Of a stretch of 64,000 nucleotides of DNA, positions 1 to 7,996 are shown one piece after another. Position 1 is the stretch's first letter; every line of letters starts with the position of its first letter. The stretch spans positions 62,001 through 126,000 of the forward strand of contig NZ_JSYN01000027.1 in assembly GCF_000812965.1 (NCBI RefSeq), written 5' to 3'. This stretch comes from Pedobacter kyungheensis (GTDB taxonomy: Bacteria; Bacteroidota; Bacteroidia; Sphingobacteriales; Sphingobacteriaceae). Made by a program: the position numbers and the translations under genes. Under the pieces are notes generated by a model that was not told the DNA's origin, made no database searches, and saw only the letters and a program-made list of their open reading frames with translations.

Positions 1-2
1 CA

Positions 3-416
3 ACGAAACAACCCACAGATTATAAAAAAGAATATGAAACGGTAATGAGTTGGAACAAATCACGACAAGCTATATATATGATCTGGCTATTGGAAGCTGA
101 AGTAAATAATGGTGGTTATAATCAGTTCTACTTTAATTCGAGCGGCAAGTTTTATAAACATTTACCTGAGGCTTTAAAATTTGTCGGCGCAAATAAATTT
201 GCCGAGCTGACCAAACAGGCTAACGACACTTTTCTTCGCGAAAATGTTAAAATAACGCAACATCAAGACGGAACATTGGCAGGTTTTAGCGAATCGTATG
301 ACGACAATCCTTTAAACGAATTTGATAATCAGTTTTATGATCTTTACAAAACCGAAGATTTACAACAAATACAGGTAAACTTTATCAGAAAGAATAAAAC
401 TGAATTTATTGATTAA
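3..416 (+). CDS. DUF4375 (DMP19-like) domain protein, 5'-truncated by window edge
   Basis: The reading frame is open from base 3, so the ATG at 45 is probably internal and the true start lies outside the window. The core V-N-N-G-G-Y-N-Q-F-Y-F-N-S-S-G (about 20 residues after Met45) is the signature of DUF4375, a small cytoplasmic family with DMP19-like structure. No enzymatic function is known to me. No signal peptide or membrane segment is visible. Family assignment is fairly sure from the motif; the role is unknown. Confidence 0.75.
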   Translation, partial: TKQPTDYKKEYETVMSWNKSRQAIYMIWLLEAEVNNGGYNQFYFNSSGKFYKHLPEALKFVGANKFAELTKQANDTFLRENVKITQHQDGTLAGFSESYDDNPLNEFDNQFYDLYKTEDLQQIQVNFIRKNKTEFID

Positions 417-583
417 TGAAAAGAACCGTTGCTGAGGTAAGTATTTTTTTAGATCAATGTACTGAACGACTCTTGTTTTAGCGGGTAGATTGATTAGCAT
501 TAGATAATTGAGCACCCCGCCTTGTTCCGATTTTATAATCCCGGCCGCAGTAAATTTGTTCTGATATAACCTAACCAGTTTAA

Positions 584-856
584 TTATTGATTAGGCAATA
601 CTAATTCTACACATTGCCCCTGAACAAAATTACCCTTTTGCATCGGCTCTATCGGACAGAACACAAATACATCTAATCTCTGTTCGCCATTCTCATCAAG
701 CATCCTGGGCATTTCAACATAATTATAAATAGGTATCCCACCAAATATGCCATCTTTTACTTCAAAACCTGATTCGCCGGTTAATAGTTTAGCGAAAATA
801 AATTGACCACGATTATGGTGATGGTACACATATATAATTTCAAAGGATAATACCAT
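584..856 (-). CDS. Small hypothetical protein, about 90 aa
   Basis: Two in-frame ATGs exist, at 883 and 856. I prefer 856 because the extra nine residues are basic and compositionally unlike the rest. The protein is soluble, with alternating beta-strand-like stretches (FEIIYVYHHH, LDVFVFCP, CVELVLPNQ), and could be a small beta barrel. I do not recognise a family. It converges with the DUF4375 gene and diverges from the TonB-C-like gene at 979. Moderately confident it is a gene because its composition is protein-like and no larger frame competes. Confidence 0.5.
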   Translation of the reverse strand: MVLSFEIIYVYHHHNRGQFIFAKLLTGESGFEVKDGIFGGIPIYNYVEMPRMLDENGEQRLDVFVFCPIEPMQKGNFVQGQCVELVLPNQ

Positions 857-978
857 ATTGAGCTGATTGCGTTTTAACTGCAAATTAATTAAAATATTAT
901 CTAATGCCTTACTCCTCTTTCTTCACTTTCACACTTTGCTATCGTCCAAAAACATTATATTTGATTAAACGCCATCTC

Positions 979-1419
979 ATGAAACGACCACTCCTCCTCA
1001 CCCTATCCCTTCTAATCCTAATGCTTATTGGCCAAAAGTTAAAGGCCCAGGATAGCTTAAAAGTAAATGCCGCGGTTGATACCACCATATATGATGACAA
1101 AGCGGCTACCGAGGGGTACTTCCTCATGCTGCCACAATCGACCCTAAGCCAGCAAGATTATAATCTTTTCATTCACAATCAATTTTCAGCTTCGCCCATC
1201 ATTAAAAAGAACCGGCTTTATACCAAACTGGAAATTTCTATGCTGGTTGAAAAAGACGGCAGTGTTTCTAAATACGAAGTTAAAGGAACAGGTACCCAAC
1301 TGATGAGAAATGAAATGGTGAGGATTTTAAAGCTCCTGCCCAAATATACGCCCGGCACCCGGGATGGACAGAAAGTTAGGGTTAAACTGCACCAACCTTT
1401 CGAGTTTAAATACGAATGA
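979..1419 (+). CDS. Secreted TonB C-terminal-like protein
   Basis: The start at 979 is preferred over the ATG at 904 because it places a clean signal peptide at the N-terminus (basic MKRP, a Leu-rich core, cleavage after KAQ). The mature part of about 125 residues ends in a TonB-C-like alpha/beta segment: KLEISMLVEKDGSVSKYEV, then a helix with ILKLLPKYTPG, then VRVKLHQPFEF. In Bacteroidota, proteins with this fold are often periplasmic and not part of an ExbBD complex. No ExbB/ExbD gene is nearby, so energy transduction is doubtful. Family moderately sure, function unknown. Confidence 0.6.
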   Translation: MKRPLLLTLSLLILMLIGQKLKAQDSLKVNAAVDTTIYDDKAATEGYFLMLPQSTLSQQDYNLFIHNQFSASPIIKKNRLYTKLEISMLVEKDGSVSKYEVKGTGTQLMRNEMVRILKLLPKYTPGTRDGQKVRVKLHQPFEFKYE

Positions 1420-1497
1420 AGTTATTAACATTCTATTCAACTATGGAAACGGATTACGCAAATTCAAATTTGGCATTTCAAATAGATTACAATTATT

Positions 1498-2148
1498 ATG
1501 ACAGCAAAAGATCTATTAAATAAAGTATTAGACTATAATTACCTATGGACGTTGCCAGAGAGAAAGAATTCTAAACCAGCTAAAATCAGACTTTCACAAA
1601 TTGAAGCATTACAGAATGCATTGGGGCTTTCAAAGAAATATGTAAACCCCTTAGTACAAATAAAATATTCATTTGCAGGAGAAAAGCAGAAATTGAGCAG
1701 AGCTAAACAACTAAACAAGCTAACAAATCTTGAGTATTTACTGCAGGGCGAGTTTCTTTTTGACAGAGAAAAAGATGAAAATTTAGAATTACAAAAAAAG
1801 ATAATTACAACAATTACACTTCTGTACCCTGGTATGGACGAATATATAAACCGCAGACCATTAGATATAAATTGGCTCTTCAATGACCTGATTCATTTCA
1901 GGCAAGAAATTTATAAACTTACTCATCCAAGCGAAGGTATGTTGGAAGGTTTTTCGGCTGGGCTTCACTACAGTTTTTATCTCAAAGCAAACCTTAAAAG
2001 AATAATAAAAGATAACCTTGCTGAAATTGATGAAACGCTTTGGCTAATACTCGACCCCAAAAAAAGAGTATTGAATATGGCAGAAATAAATTATCCTGAA
2101 GCAGATTTAGAAGGCATCGATTCAGCATGGTTGATGGAGAATTATTAA
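1498..2148 (+). CDS. Hypothetical protein, 216 aa
   Basis: Soluble, Lys/Glu-rich and predicted mostly helical, with no signal peptide or membrane segment. The N-terminal 60 residues (LLNKVLDYNYLWTLPERK, then a helix with ALQNALGLSKKYVNP) could be a small helical domain. I do not recognise a family. The ATG at 1498 follows 78 bp of non-coding sequence after the upstream gene. The gene is A+T-richer than most of the window, which together with the next gene suggests a small accessory patch. Likely real because the frame is long and has normal composition. Confidence 0.6.
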   Translation: MTAKDLLNKVLDYNYLWTLPERKNSKPAKIRLSQIEALQNALGLSKKYVNPLVQIKYSFAGEKQKLSRAKQLNKLTNLEYLLQGEFLFDREKDENLELQKKIITTITLLYPGMDEYINRRPLDINWLFNDLIHFRQEIYKLTHPSEGMLEGFSAGLHYSFYLKANLKRIIKDNLAEIDETLWLILDPKKRVLNMAEINYPEADLEGIDSAWLMENY

Positions 2149-2325
2149 ACGTGAACACAATAAGGCATTATTTATTTTAACAACCTCACCACATGACCAA
2201 CAGCTTCATGGCCATTAAAGGCAATTATTTTAACAAGGCTACCCATATCTTTGCTGCTTTTAAATACAATACCTTGCTTTGAAATTGTACTTTACTGCGG
2301 TGCCCTAAAACCTAAGCATATCATT

Positions 2326-3222
2326 ATGAGCTTCGACCTATATTTTTACAAACGAAAAGATAACCCATTAACAGCAGAACAAGTGGCAGCATATCTGACT
2401 AAAAACCTTGCCTATAACATTAGCGATCATGAGCGGCAATGGAATTATGAAAACCCTGAAACCGGGGTTTATTTTCTTATTGACTGGAATACACCTGAAG
2501 ACGATCCGGAAGAGGTCGAGATCTTTGACGGTTTTGCTGACTATCAAAATTTAAACTTCAGTTGCAGCATTAACTTTTTCAGGCCAAGATTTTTCGCTTA
2601 CGAAATATTCCCCATCATTGAAAAGTTTATAAACGATTTGGACCTTTTTGTTTTGGATTTACAAGACAGCGCAGAACCAAACTCGCCTAAAAAATTCCCT
2701 GCCAGATATCTTCAGGACGAATGGATCAGGCACAATGACGGCGTTACGCTAGACCATTTTGCCAGATTAAATTTCGAATACTTACCAGTTGAAAAATCAG
2801 ACTATTTGTGGCAGTTTCAATTTCAAAGAGATAGCCTTCAAAATAGTTTAACAGAGGATTTATTTGTTTCAGGCTATTTTGTTTTAAAAAGTAAAGAAGA
2901 CGGGCAATTATATACCGCGTGTGTTTGGCCTGTACATATCTCAATCATATTGCCTCCGGTTGATTTTCTAATCGTTAAAAAAGAATATAAAAAGCTTTTC
3001 AGAACCGTAACAGAAGTCGGCCTTGTTGATTATGATATGGTTCTCAGCGAATTTGCCGACGAGTTCGAAGACTATCCACACGAAATTCCAAACCTGAAAG
3101 TTTTCAGAAATACCGGTGCTGATAAAATTAAAAAGAGATTTAACGCATTAAAATTGGGAAAGACAGCGACTGAATTTGGTAGCGGCGTTAGCTTTGATAG
3201 TTTTGTAAATGTTAAACCTTGA
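2326..3222 (+). CDS. Hypothetical protein, 298 aa
   Basis: I chose the ATG at 2326 (M-S-F-D-L-Y-F-Y-K-R-K) over the ATG at 2251, because the sequence between them has no protein-like character and the MSFDLYFYK opening resembles a group of acidic proteins annotated as immunity or toxin-associated. That resemblance is from memory and weak. The protein is acidic and aromatic-rich and has no signal peptide or transmembrane helix. No toxin gene lies beside it. It is followed directly by the repeat cluster at 3237. Confidence 0.6.
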   Translation: MSFDLYFYKRKDNPLTAEQVAAYLTKNLAYNISDHERQWNYENPETGVYFLIDWNTPEDDPEEVEIFDGFADYQNLNFSCSINFFRPRFFAYEIFPIIEKFINDLDLFVLDLQDSAEPNSPKKFPARYLQDEWIRHNDGVTLDHFARLNFEYLPVEKSDYLWQFQFQRDSLQNSLTEDLFVSGYFVLKSKEDGQLYTACVWPVHISIILPPVDFLIVKKEYKKLFRTVTEVGLVDYDMVLSEFADEFEDYPHEIPNLKVFRNTGADKIKKRFNALKLGKTATEFGSGVSFDSFVNVKP

Positions 3223-3236
3223 TTAATATAACTGTT

Positions 3237-3290
3237 AAACCTCACAGGTTTTTAAGACATTAATAGTTCAGCGCTAAACCTGTGAGGTTT
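3237..3290. repeat. Solo copy of the AAACCTCACAGGTTT hairpin repeat
   Basis: Perfect 15-bp inverted repeat with arms at 3237-3251 and 3276-3290. Each arm is itself a palindrome (AAACCT-CAC-AGGTTT). The same hairpin recurs three times at 4505-4806 within the 127-bp tandem repeat. It lies 15 bp after the stop at 3222 and could also act as a transcription terminator. Confidence 0.8.
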
Positions 3291-3299
3291 TGCCTAAGC

Positions 3300-3425
3300 C
3301 ATCATCCCCCTGCCCCCTTCGAAGGGGGAAAGATCGGCTTTAAAGAAGGGGCTGATAGAAATCAAAACGGCAATTTACCCATATTGATAATCCCGTCCCC
3401 CTTTGAAGGGGGGTGGGGGATGAAT
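3300..3425. repeat. C/G-run palindromic repeat (CCCCCTTCGAAGGGGG family)
   Basis: A perfect 16-bp palindrome of five C, TTCGAA and five G lies at 3313-3328. A related block with CCCCCTTTGAAGGGGGG follows near 3399-3414. The flanking words CATCCCCCTGCC and GGAAAGAT are repeated in the 127-bp units at 4455-4865, so this is a dispersed copy in a different order. No coding gene is supported here. Confidence 0.7.
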
Positions 3426-3490
3426 TTTAGGAACTTTACAACCTTTTCTAAGGTTTCGGGCGTGACCGATTAACCTTTCTACGGTATTAA

Positions 3491-3531
3491 GATTGCCATC
3501 CGATAGCTATCGGATCAAGCTGGCAATGACG
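3491..3531. repeat. Solo hairpin related to the GIY-YIG-associated repeat
   Basis: Reverse-complement relative of the left hairpin at 26450. It contains the perfect palindrome ATCCGATAGCTATCGGAT and ends in TGACG. The stem reads ATTGCCA/TGGCAAT here but ATTCCCA/TGGGAAT at 26450, so both strands of the stem changed together. Confidence 0.7.
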
Positions 3532-3740
3532 ATCAGCGTTAAGGGATTTTAAAAAATGTGGCTATACGATAGTTCAAGAACCCGGGCAGCCCCGTTCCAA
3601 CCTCCGACTTTTTTAACCACAAAACACACAAAGAAAAAAGACGCAGAGGACACAGTGCTGGATGTTTCATTCCATCATCCATTTTACATCTTCCATCCTT
3701 TCTACTCCCAACTCCAAACTCCCAACTCCAAACTCGCCCG

Positions 3741-3890
3741 ACCACCTCAGACACCTAAGGGCACCCAGGCTTTTTGCTTTGGTCTTTTTGCTTTAAGCTT
3801 TTTAACCACCTCAGACACCTAAGGGCACCCAAGCTTTTAGCTTTAGTCTTTTTGCTTTAAGCTTTTTAACCACCTAAGGGCACCTGAGTA
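3741..3890. repeat. 64-bp tandem repeat, three copies
   Basis: Copies begin at 3741, 3805 and 3869, spaced exactly 64 bp, each starting ACCACCT and containing AAGGGCACC followed by a T-rich GCTTTTTGCTTT segment. The third copy lacks CAGACACCT. The preceding 3590-3740 is low-complexity (alternating AACTCC words). Short reading frames across it have no recognisable protein content. Confidence 0.8.
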
Positions 3891-3952
3891 GCGAACGATA
3901 GATTAAGTATCAAGACTTCGGACTCCGGACTTCCGACTACGGACTTTTCCAA

Positions 3953-4270
3953 CCCCGATGACCTCGTTCTAAACCCCGGCGACCTCGTTCCGAACCCCGA
4001 TGACCCCGTTCCGAACACCGACTATCCTCGTTCTGAACCCCGGCGACCTCGTTCCGAACCCCGGCGACCTCGTTCCGAACCCCGGCGACCCCGTTCCGAA
4101 CCCCGACTATTCTCGTTCTGAACACCGATGACCTCGTTCTGAACCTCGGCGACACCGTTCCGAACACCGACTATTCTCGTTCTGAACACCGATGACCTCG
4201 TTCCGAACCCCGATGACCCTGTTCCGAACCCCGATGATCCCGTTCCGAACCCCGGCAATCTCGTTCCGAG
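3953..4270. repeat. Minisatellite: 15 units of 21 or 22 bp
   Basis: Fifteen contiguous units of the form CCCCGGCGACCTCGTTCCGAA. Twelve units are 21 bp. Three (units 4, 8 and 11, beginning at 4016, 4101 and 4165) are 22 bp and carry ACTATCCTCGTTCTGAA or ACTATTCTCGTTCTGAA. The extra base shifts the frame within the array, so the two overlapping minus-strand open frames are in different phases. This argues against a repeat-protein gene. The variant middle (GGCGACC, GATGACC or GACTATT) is distributed irregularly. Confidence 0.9.
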
Positions 4271-4330
4271 CTACCATTTAGTATCTCCGGGCATATTCGC
4301 CGATGTTCGGAACAACCTTTTTCTAGCTCG

Positions 4331-4413
4331 GCGTGTGTTTTTTCTACTTCTGAAGTACCTTTTAGTATCTCAGAAGACCAAATTAGTCTTCAAGAGTACT
4401 TTTAAATGCACGC
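4331..4413. other. Nested inverted repeats, possible structured RNA or terminator-like element
   Basis: Three nested complementary pairs lie in 83 bp: 4331-4340 with 4404-4413 (10 pairs, two G-T), 4353-4358 with 4396-4401 (AAGTAC/GTACTT), and 4373-4378 with 4386-4391 (GAAGAC/GTCTTC, 7-base loop). An alternative stem pairs 4347-4353 with 4370-4376. No known RNA family is recognised. The segment is unique and sits between two repeat arrays. Confidence 0.3.
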
Positions 4414-4454
4414 TGGGGGCAATTTCGTCTTTTCAACAACCGGGTTATATCAAT

Positions 4455-4865
4455 TATCATCCCCCTGCCCCCTTCAAAGGGGGAAAGATTGGCTTTAAAT
4501 AATTAAACCTCACAGGTTTTTAGATACTGTTAGTTTAGTATTAAACCTGTGAGGTTTTGTTTAAATCTTTAATTCACAAACTATCATCCCCCTGCCCCCT
4601 TCAAAGGGGGAAAGATTGGCTTTAAATAATTAAACCTCACAGGTTTTTAAATACTATTAGTTTAGCATTAAACCTGTGAGGTTTTGTTTAAATCTTTAAT
4701 TCACAAACTATCATCCCCCTTCAAAGAGGGAAAGATTGGCTTGAAATAAATAAACCTCACAGGTTTTTAGATACTATTAGTTTAGTATTAAACCTGTGAG
4801 GTTTTGCTTAAATCTTTAATTCACAAACTATCATCCCCCTGCCCTCCAAAGGGGGAAAAGGTTGC
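4455..4865. repeat. 127-bp tandem repeat, three copies plus a partial fourth
   Basis: Units start at 4455, 4582 and 4709 (127-bp spacing) and at 4829 (120 bp, after a small deletion in the third unit). Each full unit has a C-run/G-run palindrome, the word AAAGATTGGCTT, and the 15-bp inverted repeat AAACCTCACAGGTTT/AAACCTGTGAGGTTT, with arms at 4505-4519 and 4543-4557 in the first. The fourth unit stops after the G-run. Units are nearly identical, which suggests recent duplication. Confidence 0.9.
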
Positions 4866-4921
4866 TTGCTGAACTACAAACTGTCGAACTGTCAACTGAT
4901 AACTGCAAACTGATAACTGCC
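4866..4921. repeat. AACTG-rich low-complexity tract
   Basis: Irregular array of AACTG/CAACTG words immediately downstream of the GH29 stop codon. A similar tract lies at 25497-25580. No gene is supported. Confidence 0.7.
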
Positions 4922-4923
4922 TC

Positions 4924-6444
4924 CTACTTTAAGTCGACCTCAATAACATCAGGTAATGCGGTACGTAATGCTGCCGGTACCTGCACACTAAGCTGGCCAT
5001 TTGCTACACTGTATTTAAGGGCAGTTTTATTGCCCGCCAGGCTTACGTTTTTAATATCGGCTTTGGTGTTAAAGGTTACCTGTTCATCAACCGGTTTTTC
5101 GCCTTTTTTAGGGGCCAGTAAAAACAGGTAGCGGTGTTTGGCTGCTGCTGTGGCCGGTACCGATGCCGATTCGCTGGCATCAAGCGCCTGTGCGCCTTTT
5201 ATGGCACTGCCATTTACTTTCATCCAACTGGCAATTTCGGTCAGACTGGTGTACATTTCGGGAGTAAGTACCCCTTCTTTGGTTGGCCCGTAATTTAACA
5301 GCATATTGGCATTGTTGGCGCGGCACTTAATCAGGTTGTTGAGCACCAGCGCAACGGGTTTTAAAGGCTTGCCGGTATAACCCCAACCGCCATCGGTAAT
5401 GGTGGTACAAAGCTCGGCCCAGCCATCTTGTTTGGTTTTGGGTAATGCTTTATCCTGCTCAAAGGTTTTGTAATCGCCATACCCGAAAAACCTCGGACTC
5501 ACCACAATGCCGGGTTGCAGTTTATGGATTTCGGCCATGGTAATGCATTTATCCCAGGCTTTATTTCCCCGCGGAATATCGGCTGCACCATCGAACCAGA
5601 TCATATCAATCTGCCCATAATTGCTTAACAGTTCGGTAACCTGCCCTTTAACATAAGCAGCCATTTCATAGTAGTGGGCTTGTTTTTCAGCTTCCGTTTT
5701 TACGGTGGTACGTGGCCTTAAATTTTCATCCAACACCGGGATATTGGGATAATCTCTCCCCACACCATAATACATGAAATTTTGGAAGGCGCCGTTTTCG
5801 TGCCAGTCTGGCCCAGAATAATAGATGCCTACTTTTAACCCGTATTTTCTGCAGGCGGCCACATAATCTTTTACCAGATCGCGGCCACCCATGTAATTTT
5901 TAGTATTGAAATTACCGTAGGCACTTGGCCAAAGGGCAAAACCATCGTGGTGCCTGGCAGTTAGCACAGCATAGGTCATGCCCGCTGCTTTAGCGGCTTT
6001 AATCCATTTTTCGGGGTCGTAGTTTTGTGGATTAAAATCTTTGGCCAGTGCCCAATATTCAACCGGGGTAATGCAGCTGTTTGTTTTTTCGCAGGCATTA
6101 CCGGCAAAATAATTGCCCGAATCCATAATTTTTTTTACCGATGCCGAATCCATTTTTGGCGAACGCCAGCCAATCTGGGTACCGGCCATCATCGGCCACG
6201 AAAGGTCTATTTGTTTAATCGATGAAATGCTCCAGTGGATAAACATACCTAGACCAGCCTCCGGAAACCACTGTGCCCCGGGGTGCGTGGTATGTTTATA
6301 GCCCGATTTCACATCTTCTACAATGCCAATCTGGGCGTGTTCCATTTTTACTTTATCACTTTCTTTGTTTTGTGCAGAGGCCAGATTAATACCACAAAAT
6401 AATGGTACGCAAGCCAGGCACTTATATATTAAAATTCTTCTCAT
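4924..6444 (-). CDS. Alpha-L-fucosidase, GH29, periplasmic
   Basis: Hydrolyses terminal alpha-L-fucose from oligosaccharides. Signal peptide at residues 1-25 (cleavage after ASA-Q). The catalytic (beta/alpha)8 domain spans about 55-430, with FIHWS near 68, HHDGFALW at 165-172 and the nucleophile motif MIWFDGA at 281-287 (Asp285). A small beta-sandwich follows. At 506 aa it is a normal GH29 length. It is last in the minus-strand PUL operon, 21 bp after the sulfatase, and is followed by the AACTG tract. Linkage specificity cannot be read from sequence. The family call is strong. Confidence 0.92.
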   Translation of the reverse strand: MRRILIYKCLACVPLFCGINLASAQNKESDKVKMEHAQIGIVEDVKSGYKHTTHPGAQWFPEAGLGMFIHWSISSIKQIDLSWPMMAGTQIGWRSPKMDSASVKKIMDSGNYFAGNACEKTNSCITPVEYWALAKDFNPQNYDPEKWIKAAKAAGMTYAVLTARHHDGFALWPSAYGNFNTKNYMGGRDLVKDYVAACRKYGLKVGIYYSGPDWHENGAFQNFMYYGVGRDYPNIPVLDENLRPRTTVKTEAEKQAHYYEMAAYVKGQVTELLSNYGQIDMIWFDGAADIPRGNKAWDKCITMAEIHKLQPGIVVSPRFFGYGDYKTFEQDKALPKTKQDGWAELCTTITDGGWGYTGKPLKPVALVLNNLIKCRANNANMLLNYGPTKEGVLTPEMYTSLTEIASWMKVNGSAIKGAQALDASESASVPATAAAKHRYLFLLAPKKGEKPVDEQVTFNTKADIKNVSLAGNKTALKYSVANGQLSVQVPAALRTALPDVIEVDLK

Positions 6445-6465
6445 TGCTTAAATCATGAATTAAGG

Positions 6466-7965
6466 TTATTTCCCAGTAACAAAGGCATCTCTTGTTTTTT
6501 CGAGCCACTGCGCCAAAACGGGTTGCAGCTTTTTTACAATCGGTAAATCGGGTTGATAAATGTTATTCAGTTCGAAAGGATCTGCTTTTAAATCGTACAG
6601 TTCATAAGCGCCTTTGCCTTTTTTCTTCACAAAAGCCAGCTTATAATCCTGGGTGCGGATACCCCTGAAACCCGTATTTACGTTTACATTGTTGCTGCCA
6701 ATGGCCCCTAAAATATATTGTTCGGCAGGTTTTTCGCCCTTGCCATTCAGGTAGTATTGGGCATAACTTTTGCCATCTACGTTTTGAGGTATTTTGTTTT
6801 TCAGCCCCATCAAATCTAACAGCGTAGGATAAATGTCGGGTATGCTGCCCAGAAAAGTATCATCTTTACGGGCTTGTATATGGCCTTTCCAGTTTACAAT
6901 AAACGGAATGCGTAACGATTCTTCGAAAATGTTGTTTTTCGATTCTTCGTCATGTTTGCCCAGGCAGTTACCATGGTCGGCCATGATCACCACAATGGTA
7001 TTTTCGGCCAGGTGCTGATCTTTTAAGCCTTGTAAAATGCGGCCAATCTGCTCATCTACCCCCGTAATATTGGCATAATAATAACGCACATCTTTGCGGT
7101 ACTGATCGCCAAATGCCGTACCTGCTGCCGGGATATTGGGGTCTTTTACCAGGTCGGTTAAAGGAATATCTTTATACAGCTTATAATATTTATCGGGCAC
7201 GGTGCGGTAATTAGAGTGTGGCGGATTCATCGAAACCACCAACGAGAAAGGCGCACCGTTTTTACGGATTTTTCCGCTTTCGTTTTTAAAATAAGCGAGG
7301 GCCTTATTGGCCTCATGCTCCGGCCCCCATTCATTTACATATTTAAAATCATCGCGCTTATCGTTCGTATCCCAGTACATGGGTTTATTGTGTTCATCGT
7401 AAGTACCATAGGCATACCAGTAATCGAAACCATGCCTGCGGTCAGGGGAAGTCCATTCGTTCCAGGCAACTTTGCCCGTATTGTTTGAGGTAGGAATGTA
7501 AGGTTGATAGGGCGAATCGAGGTGCCATTTGCCAATGTAACCATTCGAGTAGCCATTCTGTTTCAATACATCCGACCAGCATACGGCATCTTTTTGCAGT
7601 TCGACACCGAAGGGAGCCGAGCTCGAATTAACATTGCTGTACACATGGTTTTTAAGCGGGTATTGCCCCGTCATGAGCATGGCCCTGGCTGGCGAGCAAA
7701 CCGGGTAATTACTCACCATCTGGCTCAGCACCAGACTCTCTTTGGCATATTGATCCAGATACGGGGTCATTACAGGCTCACGCCCTTCGAAACCCACCGC
7801 CTGCCCGCGCCATTGATCGGCCATGATAATTAATAAATTGGGAGCTGTTTTAGGCTTCGTTCCTTTTTGTGCCATGGCCGAAAGCGCAGGCAATAAGCAT
7901 AGCAAAAGCAAGACGTATGGTGAATATTTTTTATTGTTCATAGGCTTGAATTGATCAGTTTTCAT
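6466..7965 (-). CDS. Type I sulfatase, exported
   Basis: Removes sulfate esters from a carbohydrate. The signature C-S-P-A-R is at residues 90-94, with Cys90 expected to become formylglycine. Metal ligands are expected at A-D-Q (49-51) near the N-terminus and at MADHG in the middle of the chain (IVVIMADHGN). The N-terminal leader has a hydrophobic core at 16-32 ending MAQ. A second ATG at 7941 gives an equally good signal peptide, so the start is uncertain by eight residues. It sits in the PUL between the beta-helix protein (31 bp) and GH29 (21 bp). No canonical maturase is in the window; see the SUMF1-like gene at 24788. Confidence 0.92.
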   Translation of the reverse strand: MKTDQFKPMNNKKYSPYVLLLLCLLPALSAMAQKGTKPKTAPNLLIIMADQWRGQAVGFEGREPVMTPYLDQYAKESLVLSQMVSNYPVCSPARAMLMTGQYPLKNHVYSNVNSSSAPFGVELQKDAVCWSDVLKQNGYSNGYIGKWHLDSPYQPYIPTSNNTGKVAWNEWTSPDRRHGFDYWYAYGTYDEHNKPMYWDTNDKRDDFKYVNEWGPEHEANKALAYFKNESGKIRKNGAPFSLVVSMNPPHSNYRTVPDKYYKLYKDIPLTDLVKDPNIPAAGTAFGDQYRKDVRYYYANITGVDEQIGRILQGLKDQHLAENTIVVIMADHGNCLGKHDEESKNNIFEESLRIPFIVNWKGHIQARKDDTFLGSIPDIYPTLLDLMGLKNKIPQNVDGKSYAQYYLNGKGEKPAEQYILGAIGSNNVNVNTGFRGIRTQDYKLAFVKKKGKGAYELYDLKADPFELNNIYQPDLPIVKKLQPVLAQWLEKTRDAFVTGK

Positions 7966-7996
7966 GATTGTTGTGTTTTCGTGATTGGGCTTTGTT

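Noticed and set aside
3282..3822. Short frames within the repeat cluster (3282-3473, 3539-3754, 3556-3822)
   Set aside because: They consist of repeat words and have no protein-like composition.
3937..4258. Two overlapping minus-strand frames encoding Gly-Val-Arg-Asn-Glu repeats
   Set aside because: They lie in different phases of the minisatellite, which the 22-bp units shift, and neither has a signal, a domain or an upstream promoter.
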